20,000 nt of DNA from positions 1 to 20,000 of the forward strand of contig JABUQX010014982.1 of NCBI GenBank assembly GCA_015478945.1, written 5' to 3'. This document shows, in pieces, positions 11,801-20,000 of this stretch (position 1 is its first letter; every line of letters starts with the position of its first letter). A program made the position numbers and the translations under genes. The notes under the pieces are model-generated. The model did not search any database. It worked only from the letters and a program-made list of their open reading frames with translations, and was not told where the DNA came from. The stretch comes from Trachelipus rathkii (taxonomy: Eukaryota > Arthropoda > Malacostraca > Isopoda > Trachelipodidae).

Positions 11801-12560
11801 ACATCATCGTGCTCGATATAGAAGGAAAACACTGAGTACAGTCTCGCAGGTTACGTTTATATGTGTTGATAAAGGCAGACACACCTGGGGAACAAGTTGT
11901 GACATCTCTAAGAGAATTATTTCTCTCACCGTGAGCTATGTGTTGGAAGAGAAAGGAAACGGAATTGGATATCATATCGAGTGTAAAGATAGTTGAGAAT
12001 GTTGGATGTATTATATTGCTCGGATATGCGCACCACGCTTCGCTCAGAGTAGCTACGAGTGACCACTCGAGTTGGTGAACCAGTCTAGTTGATAGGGACT
12101 AAGTCTTGAGTGCGCTAGGGTTCTTAACAGATGAAGACCATTGTTACCTGGTTATTGTATAGTAGTGAGACATGGTCCCTGGAATAAGAAGTATAGATCT
12201 AAAGTCAATGTGTTCAGATGGAGAATCTTAGGGGCATGCTAGGTGGTGAAAGAATTGAAAATAAAATGAGGAATGGAACGGTCCTGAATTGTTAAGAGAG
12301 AAGTCGTGACTGTGGTGGTGAAGAAGGGGTAAATGAGAGAACTGAAATGAAAGTATGTTGAGATGGTTTGGTCCAGTAATGGAAAGGATGAATGATAGTC
12401 GGTTGGTTAAGCGGATGTATAGGTGCGAGTGTGTTGGGAACGCCGCTGGGAAGACCGAAAGAAAAAAGAGTGGATTGAAATCAGCTAAACGAATGTTTTG
12501 AAGGAGAGAAATGTGAGTTTGGTAGAGGCGAGAGAAAAGGTGTATAACGGAGTGAATGGC
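8835..12560 (+). pseudogene. Endonuclease/reverse transcriptase ORF of copy 2 (many frameshifts and stops)
   Basis: The endonuclease starts with SWNV at 8853-8864 (motif I). The expected catalytic Glu, in a DLLAVNE-type segment, reads Val at 8955-8957. RILYV follows near 9165, and the C-terminal SDHY motif is intact at 9773-9784. The linker is best preserved at 10640-10800 (VNVCGFDGAK-like, then a VMGRVRRLR-like helix). RT landmarks are RRAVIVPL near 10992, VVGK near 11077, FMDL at 11270-11281 with its catalytic Asp, AYDRVNSEAL just after a one-base slip, and LLYADD with the YADD active site intact at 11631-11642. QxDNLRGML-like sequence and a GRPKEK motif follow at about 12218-12245 and 12450. 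Indels break the frame roughly every 30-100 bases and in-frame stops are numerous, so no enzyme can be made. Positions come from matching family motifs by eye. Confidence 0.82.
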
Positions 12561-12844
12561 GGGGGATTGTGAAGGGGGTATGGTTGTGGCCCACCTGGGC
12601 CCAAGGGATGAACCCCTTACATTGACGATCTAACATGGGTGAAGGGTCCGTCGCTGTCCCATGTAGCTTTAGGGTGGATTTTCTGACTGCGACCGAGTTC
12701 TCAATAATTAATGGTAACTGAGGGGCGGTAAGGCTGGGCCTTTTCCTTTTTAAACTTTTTGTTCCATGTTCTTCTACTGCTTTTTCTTTCCGATGCTTGT
12801 GTCACGCACCTTACTCCTATTCTTGGGAAAATTGAAGAGAAGAT

Positions 12845-12868
12845 AAAGAAAGAAAGAAAGAAAGAAAG

Positions 12869-12871
<3 letters not shown>
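12845..12871 (+). repeat. (AAAG)n tail of copy 2
   Basis: Six or seven AAAG units directly follow the 3' UTR of copy 2 and run straight into a (TA)n array. Copy 1 has a shorter AAAG tail at the same place, so the repeat is part of the element's 3' end rather than an independent microsatellite. Confidence 0.88.
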
Positions 12872-12917
<46 letters not shown>

Positions 12918-12980
12918 ATATAAAAAATAATATATATATATATAATACGTATAATATATATATTATATATAATATATATA

Positions 12981-13022
<42 letters not shown>

Positions 13023-13034
13023 TTTATATATACT

Positions 13035-13081
<47 letters not shown>
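12872..13081. repeat. (TA)n array between copy 2 and arrestin exon A
   Basis: About 210 bp of TA with slips such as GAAATATATA, AAAAAATAA and TACGTATAA. It abuts the AAAG tail on one side and ends about 29 bp from the exon A donor. In the arrestin transcript it is therefore one of the first things in the intron. Confidence 0.95.
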
Positions 13082-13085
<4 letters not shown>

Positions 13086-13109
13086 CAAATTAAAGCAATA
13101 AAGAATGGT

Positions 13110-13115
13110 ACTAAC
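13110..13115 (-). other. Exon A 5' splice site (GTTAGT)
   Basis: On the minus strand, GAA is followed by GTTAGT. The GT and the downstream AGT match the donor consensus; T at the third intron position is a weaker choice than A. It preserves phase 0 with exon B. Confidence 0.82.
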
Positions 13116-13251
13116 TTCTTTATCTAAGGATGCTTCTAAATGAAGTTTGTTTGGTGACATCATAAATTCTTTGCTTACTTCCACACTTGGTTGATCACCT
13201 TGTTTGGCTGGTGCGTACATCACTTTTCGAATAGCTAAGCGAACTGAATTC
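13116..13251 (-). CDS. krz: Beta-arrestin (kurtz-like), internal exon A, hinge region
   Basis: The 136-nt exon starts with the last base (G) of a split codon and then encodes 45 residues, beginning [16 protein letters not shown] and ending HLEASLDKE. From memory of the family, it aligns gap-free with human ARRB1 residues 162-206. Residue 8, the Arg of AIRK, corresponds to Arg169, the polar-core phosphate sensor that releases arrestin when a phosphorylated receptor binds. [13 protein letters not shown] covers the hinge between N- and C-domains, and [17 protein letters not shown] is the first part of the C-domain. HLEASLDKE is typical of beta-arrestins; visual arrestins read differently here. 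The acceptor is CAG at 13254-13252 and the donor is GTTAGT at 13115-13110. There is no stop or frameshift. The upstream exon, which should end in a His-Lys-(Arg/Lys) motif, was not found in the window. Confidence 0.94.
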
Positions 13252-13266
13252 CTGTTACGAAAAAGA
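13252..13266 (-). other. Exon A 3' splice site with a 15-nt pyrimidine tract
   Basis: Reading the minus strand, TTCTTTTTCGTAACAG leads into the exon, and the base before it is already part of the (TAA)n array. A branch point at the usual distance would fall inside that array, where TTAAT- or ATAAT-type matches are plentiful. Confidence 0.8.
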
Positions 13267-13396
<130 letters not shown>

Positions 13397-14304
13397 CCCT
13401 CCCAATGGCTCCCCACAGATTGGGGGTGGAGTGAACAAACATGCACTGGAGACCAGTTAAATAGAAGAATATGACTTAAGTCAAAAGAGAAAGCCCCTCC
13501 CCGTCCCCCCTATCTTTAAGTGGGAGCCCATCGCTGTCAAAATTCCACCCTAGAGCTGCACCTACCGCGACAGACCTCCACTGTGGTATCTCAATCAGTG
13601 TCAGGGTTCACCCCTTGGTTCAGGACCATAACCACGCCATTCTCTCCTATTATACACCATTCCTCTTGCTTGAACCAAACTCGCATTACTTTCCTTCAAA
13701 CAGACTCATACTGCCTCAATCCATGTTTTCTTGTCTCCTAGCAGGATGTTTCCACGACACACTCACCACTATACAATCGCTTAACCAATTGATTATTATC
13801 TATACTTTTCAAATGACCAAACCATCTTAATAAACAATCACTCATTTCTTTCGCCACACCACACAACTCGCTAATACGTTCATTCCTCATTTTTCAATTC
13901 TTCCCACAAGTAATACGACCTAAAGATTCTCTAACTGAACAGACTGTCACCTTAGATCTTATACTCTTATTCCACACCATGGTTTCACTACTATATATTA
14001 ATACCGGTAACAACATACCCTCATGCAAAACCCTAGCACACCCAGATTTAGTCCCCTTGCATTCACCAAAAATTTGATTGCACCAGCCACCTTCCGAACA
14101 GTCTCAACTTTCCTAATACACTAAGCATCATCTGTTCCCTTTTTATTCAACATAAAGGTTAAATTTTTAAACTGACACTTGTTCTTGCTCCAGGTGTTCA
14201 CCATTTAACATGATTTCACACTGCAGACTCCTCTTAACACAACTCCTACCATCATACTCTTATCTACATTTACTTGAGAAAAGTTTTGAGAGAGCAATTG
14301 GTAG

Positions 14305-16330
14305 GATCAATAGGGTTACTTTCTTATGTGCCATACATTTAAGTGTGTGATGTAGATAACACTTCGTATCATTTACACACCAATGCCAAAACACTCGTGC
14401 CTATTCCTGTCTACTTTGTAACTTAATCTTCAGGAATAAGTCGTGAATGTATCGAGCTAGAGAACCATTCATTGCGATAGCTGTAACGAATAAGTAGCGA
14501 ATAGAAACATACCTACTGCTCGTAAATTTCATCTCACTGATCAATATACACAATTTTGATTTCGCTTCGATATTCAGAAGACTCACTCCTGCACAAGCAC
14601 CAAATATATAGCTTTACGAGGACAGTGTGGTTCGCTACCTAAGTTGTAACTTACTGCCACGTGGAGCTTTACTAATTTAATCTGTTTCTAAAGACCTGCT
14701 TCCTCAAGGTCTCATTCGAGGTAATACCAAAATCCTAAATTTATTATATTTTTTTTGCACATCATTTTCTCAGTGCAATTTGTTCTAGCAATGTGATGTT
14801 AAAGGATCTTTGACCGCTGTAATTCCACATTCACGTCTAGACTTAAATAGATCGGCACCTGGAGATGTTGTTTCGTGGAAGGCTGTGCGTGCTGCAATCA
14901 AAGATCTACTTTTGGGTGAAAAAATGCAAAGGCGACAACTTGCTATCAATATATTTATTATTTTAGTTATTGAGTTTATGTGCTCATTTTAGTATGTTTG
15001 TTTTATTAAACTCCGTTTGAGGTTTAATATATTATTATTATTAGTCATCAATCTATACTCGTGTGCATGTGCTTGGTGACCTCACAGATTAATGAGGAGA
15101 GGTGCGCAGCATATACCTGAACATAAAAGTAGGGAAGAACATGAGGAAGTCGAATATAGGAAGCTTTCTTACCGTCCTCCATACCTTAAGTTGAGAACTC
15201 ATAGTGAATCTAAATCCTCACGAGAATCTGGCGGCGCGTGTCGCCTGTACGTGTGTTGGTTGGTTTGAGTCCTCGTAGGGTGGGAGAGGGTTATTGCCTG
15301 GACGACAGCCCAAGGACTATTGACCCTTTATCTTTAAAATACTAATTTTCCGAAACGTATTTCACGGTGCCTATTATGGATTCGCGGTTTTATTCTTCGT
15401 TTTCTCTTTGGTAAATTGTTCTACATTATACATTTTATACTCACTTCAGGCATTCCTATTTACCGACTGAAACTACTTTTTTGGTTTTATATGCTGATAC
15501 TTTTGTCACTCTGTGGTTGAGGGTGCATTACGTGTGGTATACACAGCTATACACTCACCCACTGATCTCAAACAGTGGGCGTAGTTTAACCATTCGGGAC
15601 ATATCTTATCAGTCTGGGTACGGCCAGAATATTGTGCATGATTATCTCTGATGGTACTTATTCCGTTTATTGGTCTCATTGTGATTTCACTTTTTAATAC
15701 GCACCACACAAATTCCTAAATGTGTTCATCTACTTATTGTTATTAATTCTTTTTCACATCATAACTCGCGCTTAAAGATTGTCCATCGTGAACATCAAAT
15801 TGTGATCGTTAGATCACATATACGTCTTTTCCATACATAGTGGTTGCACTGTACATTGTGAAGAATTCAGGTAGCCAACTATACCTCATGCAAGAACGCC
15901 TAGCGGCATCGTGGGAGGGCAAGCCTAGTCCCTTTACATCCACCAAGGGGATTACATTGCATGGAGCCACCTTGCGTTACATTCCCCGGAAACCGGTCTC
16001 TGTTCGGCGGTGGTCGGTCGGGGTGCTCTCGGGGTGGTGGCGGTGGTCGCGGGGGGGGGGGGCGTGTCAGCTATTATGGTTGTGTATGTGGAACTTTTCC
16101 TATTCTACGAGATGCTGTGTGCAGTCATTCTGCATCGCTTTACACACAACATATATTCTAAAGTAGTTTAAAAGGCCATTACTTAGGGTCTGCCAATTGC
16201 TTATTCATTTAAACAGTAGAATTACATTGTGTGCGGTCCTCTCTCCTCACTAATATCTCATCTAATCATATAATACCTATGCATCTTATTCTTCACATTT
16301 TAATTAATATTTACATTTAAAACATTCAAG
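14305..16330. other. About 2 kb of unknown DNA interrupting copy 3
   Basis: In this retrotransposon family, the active-site ADD and the following VNVDKS segment should be about 100 bp apart, but here they are about 2 kb apart. The intervening DNA has no RT-like sequence in any frame. It is more mixed in base composition than its surroundings. It contains short open frames (for example 14810-14992 plus, 15506-15709 minus and 15840-16166 plus) that I do not recognise, and a G-rich tract near 16000-16062. GCAATTGGTAG (14294-14304) and CTGCCAATTGC (16190-16200) are inverted matches with one mismatch near the two borders. I could not identify a target-site duplication. It may be a nested non-autonomous transposon or unrelated DNA brought in by rearrangement. 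Confidence 0.55.
16003..16062 (+). repeat. G-rich tract ending in a run of 12 G
   Basis: GGT- and GGC-type units lead into an uninterrupted G12 at 16051-16062. Several runs of three or more G on one strand make quadruplex formation plausible. In this AT-rich window the tract is exceptional, and the homopolymer length may be inaccurate. Confidence 0.85.
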
Positions 16331-18200
16331 TCATATCAAATCATCAGCACTCAAACTCCTAGCCACATAAACTCTCTAACTTCATTGATTAGCCGCATCA
16401 TAAAACCTCAAATTAAGCAAGGCTTCAATTCTTCCATTCAATTCTAACACCTTTCCCAGGCCCACCCCTACGGTCTAATTCTTTCATAACCCACCCACAA
16501 CATAGGTTAAGATTAACCTGAATGAAGAGGCACTCAGTACACAATCCTGGCCTCACCGCGCCGGCTATTAATATTAACCGTCATTTTCGCTCCATTTATT
16601 CTCCACACTATTCACAATCGTTATAAATACTTTTGATTTCATTCAGAAGCTATCATACACCATATATAATAACACCTGCACAGAGTTCCTTATTAATCCT
16701 GTATACGGTTGATGAAAGTCCATTAAACCTACAATACAATTTAGTTCTTCTTCTCTCTCATTTTTTCAATCATTTGTTTTAATGATAAAAACTTTGATTC
16801 TAAAATCTCTACCACTTCTAAATGCCCTTGCTTCTTAGCCAATCAGTCCACTCGACACACCTTTAATCAAAATACCAAGCATATATCTTCCCTACAACAC
16901 TCAATAAAATAATCCCCTATAGTTCCCCATAACCCCTTACCCTTAATATAAGGATAAGTAATTACTGCTCTTCTCCAATCCCTCGGAACTACACCCTTCA
17001 TAAACGCTTTGTTACCACAACTTTCAATACTCATTCAAATTCAAATCTCGCTCTCCATTCTTTTGAATCATTTTCATTCTCAACGTAATTCCATCTATTA
17101 CCTGCAGTTAATATTTCACATCATTCACTTATTTTCACACTCTCATTATAACTCCCAATATATCCTCATATCCACCCATATAATATAACTTATTTTTTCT
17201 TACTTGGCACCTATTCAGCCTAATAACACACATTTATCACTTTTCTCACTTGCTCTTTACATTATGACCAAATGTTATGCAGATTTTATTACGAATGCTT
17301 GTTTCCTCTTTGCTCTCTCTTAAAAGCAAAACCTTTTATAAACTACATCAGAGTGTAAGAATAGGCAGCCATATCACGGAGAGATTCGAGTTTGTCACAC
17401 GTAGCTCAGTGCGAGTGTGACCACGAAAAGCATGCCTATAGATTAGCTTTAACGTTTAGGAACGTTTAACCCACATATGTCTCTAAGACAGGCTTCACAT
17501 TCCTGTAATCGCCATTCATCTTCCTTCCAACTGTTCTTTACCTATTTTTACCTCCTTCTACGGAGACGTAGAAATCATGTTGAGTGTGCCAGGTTTTTGT
17601 TTAATCTATTATCATGTAGGCATGGGTCGGAGAAAACTCACATCTTTCTTTTAGAGTATGCTCATTCGTAATATTGTAATTTAGCTCCATCCATTGCTCT
17701 TTTTTACATTTAAACAGCTTGCATCGGAACCGTGTCGATTCCACCAGGCCTACAATGTTGACATTACTATATCTTCCATACTATCTATCTACCACCACAT
17801 ATCTTTTCTCTTGCAAACTCACCTCGTAACAAGGCTTTACATTTTCGTTTGCTTCTTTTCAGATTCGTTGACGTTTCTCTTATCTTGATTCACTCTTCAT
17901 ATTGTTCTTCTATTTATTGCAAGTTCCTACCTTTTCCTTATTACCTTGTTCATTTAACTTCTCACTTTTAATTCTTCCCACTTACTTCCTTATCTCTTTC
18001 CTCTGCATTCAACTTCATAACTTAATCTACTAAAACAGCATATATTAATTAGATAGATTCCATCTCAACGCCTCATGATTTAACATCCAAACATACTTCT
18101 AAGCATCTCCTTCTTCACCAACACAAAATCAATCATACTTTTCACTTCAATACCATCTCTACATACACCAACTCTAGTATACTTATGATTTACCTCTTGT

Positions 18201-18211
18201 TAATATATATA

Positions 18212-18243
<32 letters not shown>

Positions 18244-18299
18244 GATATATATAATATATATATTATATATATATATATATATCTAGTATATTTATATAA

Positions 18300-18338
<39 letters not shown>
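18201..18338. repeat. (TA)n array between copy 3 and the second retroelement
   Basis: About 138 bp of interrupted TA. It replaces what should be the 5' part of copy 3 and directly precedes the leader of the plus-strand element that starts at about 18340. Confidence 0.95.
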
Positions 18339-18341
<3 letters not shown>

Positions 18342-18772
18342 AATCTACAGATTCAGACCGCTTACATGAAGTGTGGATGTGGTCTGCGACGGTGCGGATG
18401 AGGGCCCCCGAGAGGCAAGACGAATCCCTACCTGAATAGACTTAAAGGTCTGAAACTAACTCCTACCCATGTGAAAACATGGTCGCCAAAGAAGGAAACT
18501 CACACTACCCTGGCGATGGAAACAGATGTTGATGCCCATCACTCAACTTTCCAGGTGGGAGGGACTCTCAATTCAAGAATCATATCAAAAAATTATATAT
18601 TAACATTACCTAATCTATTTGTGTCTCATTTGCTAAACCTCTGTAAACCAGTCATTTATCCATTTCATGCTGTATTGCATCTCTTAACAATTTGTAAACA
18701 ATTTATAAAAGAACTAACCATTATAATAAAATTCATACATACTAACATACTAACTTATATCCCGGTTCGCCT

Positions 18773-20000
18773 GTGCATCAAGCCCTCCAAGATCACCCAC
18801 ATCCCCCCCTCAGGATCTTAACCCCCCTGCACTCTGACAATAAAAATAATCTAATCCATATCACTCCCACCATCATCAAACAATCTGGCGATGTACACCC
18901 TAACCATGGCCCAATAAAATGCATCTGTTCCATCTGCAACAAACGCGTAACAGAAAACCAGTCATCTATAAAGTTTCCACTGCAAAAGATGGATACATAA
19001 AAGCAAATGCTCCCCTTTCGCAGTACTGCCCCATCAAAACCACACATGGACTTGCTTCATTTGGAACCCCCCCAGCAACTTCCCCACCACCAAACAACTC
19101 GAACAATAAGAACTTAAAAATAAAAATCCTTCAAATCAACATAAATGGCTTAAACAACAAACATTCAGAAATTCTTGCTTTCCTCTATAAACACAACATT
19201 GACATAGCCTTGATACAGGAAGCCCATACCCCTCAAAATACCCCAAGAACACCATTCTATGGATACGACTCCATTTACTCAAACACACTCCCAGAAAACC
19301 ACACCCTATTAACTCTAATTAAAAACAACCTATCCTACCATAACACTACACTAGAAACCACTAATCTATTAAATGACCCTATCCTCAACATTCAGTCATT
19401 TACCATCCTCTTCAACAATATTTCCCTTAACATATTAAACATATATATCCCTCACCCAACATCTCAACATTGCCCAAACAACTACAAACCCAACCTAAAT
19501 CCTATCAACACAATTAACAATTTAATAATAATAGGAGGCGAACTCAACGCCATCACACAGCCTGGTACAGTGAGCATCTCACAGATAACCGAGGAATTCA
19601 CATCCTAAATGAATTAGATCCCTTAAATATCCTAAATTATAAAAACCTCCCCACCCGAATCCCACCACAAACTAACCAATACAAAACATTCCCAGACATC
19701 ACTTTCTCCTCTCCGTCTCTCTTCACCAACATAACATGGAACACAGAAAGTTAGATCCTCCCATCAGACCGCGTCCCAATAATAATCATATATACAACAA
19801 CAAAAATACCCAACCCCAAAATAATCACAACTTTCACAAACTACAAAACGGCAAAATGGCAACAAGCTAACCAATCCCAAACATCCCCACTAGAAATCAA
19901 CAACTCCCTCACCCTACATAAGACCAAAGACAAACTCACCAAAGTCATACAAAAAGCCTTCAATCTTTACATTGACCAAAGGCCACAAAAAAACACTACA
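18773..20000 (+). pseudogene. Zinc finger and APE endonuclease ORF of the second retroelement (broken)
   Basis: The first open segment (to 19000) carries SGDVHPNHGP and the first zinc ligands CICSIC (18920-18934). After a shift near 18975 another frame supplies CKRWIH and the following Cys (18981-19011), completing a PHD-like pattern. The frame from 18919 then holds the endonuclease: ILQININGLNN (motif I, about 19126-19158), ALIQEAH with the catalytic Glu (about 19207-19227), LNIYIPHP and IIIGGELNAI, where the usual Asp of GDFNA is Glu at 19540-19542. A second shift near 19560 moves the signal to the frame starting WYSEHLTDNRGIH (19563). That frame has a TAG at 19752-19754, then LPSDRVPI, where the catalytic His of SDH is Arg (19770-19772). 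Linker-like sequence (TFTNYKTAKWQQ) continues to the edge. Two frameshifts, one stop and two active-site changes make this copy dead. Confidence 0.8.
18884..18913 (+). other. Degenerate 2A-like motif SGDVHPNHGP
   Basis: Ribosome-skipping 2A sequences end in D(V/I)ExNPGP. Here GDV and the final GP are kept, but Glu is replaced by His and the critical Pro of NPG by His (CAT at 18905-18907). It lies just upstream of the zinc finger, a position where 2A-like or related HPNPGP motifs occur in several non-LTR families. As written it should not promote skipping. It may be a mutated 2A, or a related motif that never had that activity. Confidence 0.5.

Larger units (their letters stand above)
8741..12871 (+). 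mobile_element. Non-LTR retrotransposon copy 2: nearly full length, decayed
   Basis: About 4.1 kb contain, in order, a CpG-rich leader (about 8741-8830), an APE-type endonuclease remnant, a long linker, a reverse transcriptase remnant, a C-terminal region, a 3' UTR and an (AAAG)n tail. Such elements move by nicking the target with the endonuclease and priming reverse transcription from the nick. The single-ORF layout and short tandem-repeat tail are RTE-like, but I do not assign a clade. The 3' UTR (about 12560-12845) shares ATTAATGGTA, GGTAAGGCTGGGC and TTCTTGGG with copy 1. It is antisense to arrestin within its intron. The 5' end is uncertain because 8341-8740 is unassigned. Confidence 0.85.
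6480..13115 (-). other. Arrestin intron between exon A and exon B (6,636 nt)
   Basis: The donor GTTAGT at 13115-13110 and the acceptor AG at 6481-6480 bound this intron, which is in phase 0 because exon A ends on a complete GAA codon and exon B starts on TTG. Most of it is mobile or simple-repeat DNA: two plus-strand retrotransposon copies, antisense to arrestin, and three groups of (TA)n arrays. Vertebrate beta-arrestin has an exon boundary at the equivalent place as far as I recall, so the intron position is probably old and its size is due to insertions. Confidence 0.88.
13397..18200 (-). mobile_element. Non-LTR retrotransposon copy 3, minus strand, interrupted and decayed
   Basis: Read on the minus strand from 18200 down, the element starts inside the endonuclease, where a clean stretch begins NHKYTRVGVCRDG and continues through MIDFVLVKKEML (18190 to about 18083). 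It continues through the linker and RT (VPRDWRRAVI at 16989-16960, KQMIEKMRE near 16770, IKS(I/M)Y-type residues near 16630, SADD in place of YADD at 16351-16340). After an interruption come VNVDKS-, GTDDA- and VAGAI-like residues (14270-14060), LHEG(M)LL- and SSETM-like residues (about 14030-13975), a GRPRK-like motif, and a 3' UTR ending near 13397. It matches copy 2 at 19 of 20 bases around 16759-16778 versus 11221-11240. The frame is broken repeatedly. The 5' end is truncated at a (TA)n array. It lies in the same orientation as arrestin, in the preceding intron. Confidence 0.84.
18339..20000 (+). mobile_element. Second non-LTR retrotransposon, 5' part, runs off the window
   Basis: The leader (18339-18770) includes a GC-richer block with GAGGGCCCCCGAGAGG (about 18400-18415) and several short upstream open frames. 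It is followed by the N-terminal region of a polyprotein-like ORF: a degenerate 2A-like motif, a PHD-like zinc finger, an APE-type endonuclease and the start of the linker to the reverse transcriptase, which must lie beyond 20000. The proline-, asparagine- and threonine-rich, A/C-biased coding style differs from copies 1-3, so this is a different family. 2A-like motifs and PHD-like fingers are known from CR1/L2-like elements; I do not assign a clade. The exact 5' end is not defined because I see no target duplication. Confidence 0.82.

Noticed and set aside
10512..11975. Minus-strand open frames of 90-115 codons
   Set aside because: They are antisense shadows of the plus-strand retrotransposon copy 2, whose RT motifs read clearly on the plus strand.
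15840..16166. 108-codon plus-strand open frame and an overlapping Gly/Arg-rich frame
   Set aside because: Its length comes from the GC-rich tract, where stops are rare. The Gly-rich reading resembles RGG proteins only because of the GGT/GGC repeat.
18471..18821. 116-codon plus-strand open frame ahead of the second retroelement ORF
   Set aside because: No recognisable domain and no good start context. It is more likely part of the 5' leader, and the zinc-finger frame overlaps its end.

Overview
This window looks like about 20 kb from inside one gene of an arthropod, probably a decapod crustacean (a shrimp or crab). The case rests on three points: two spliced coding exons with arthropod-style sequence, very AT-rich DNA crowded with long (TA)n, (TAA)n and (AAAG)n microsatellites, and several decayed copies of a non-LTR retrotransposon of a kind I associate with decapod genomes. 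The species call is inference; no bacterial-type operon, CRISPR array or RNA gene is visible.

The only host gene I can support is a beta-arrestin (kurtz-like) on the minus strand. Exon A (13251 to 13116, 136 nt) encodes the end of the N-domain, the hinge and the first C-domain strand. Exon B (6479 to 6395, 85 nt) continues the C-domain. They are joined in phase 0 across a 6,636-nt intron, and both match the vertebrate beta-arrestin alignment without a gap. I found no other arrestin exon, so most of 1-6394 and of 13252-20000 is provisionally the flanking introns.

Layout. 1-6285: AT-rich DNA without recognisable genes, with three (TA)n blocks, one promoter-like TATA/initiator pair and small tandem repeats. 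6286-6385: (AAT)n beside the exon B donor. 6480-13115: intron holding a 3' fragment of a retrotransposon (copy 1, plus strand) and a nearly full-length decayed copy of the same family (copy 2, plus strand, ending in an AAAG tail), separated by (TA)n arrays. 13267-18200: copy 3 of that family or a close relative, on the minus strand, ending in (TAA)n only 15 nt from the exon A acceptor, and interrupted by about 2 kb of unknown DNA. 18339-20000: the start of a different non-LTR element on the plus strand, with a degenerate 2A-like motif, a PHD-like zinc finger and an APE-type endonuclease, all broken by frameshifts.

The most striking architecture is that, in the arrestin transcript, a long (UAA)n run sits just before exon A and a long, perfectly complementary (UUA)n run sits just after exon B. 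The two could pair and bring the outer splice sites together, a layout expected to favour back-splicing. None of the retrotransposon copies appears able to encode a functional enzyme.
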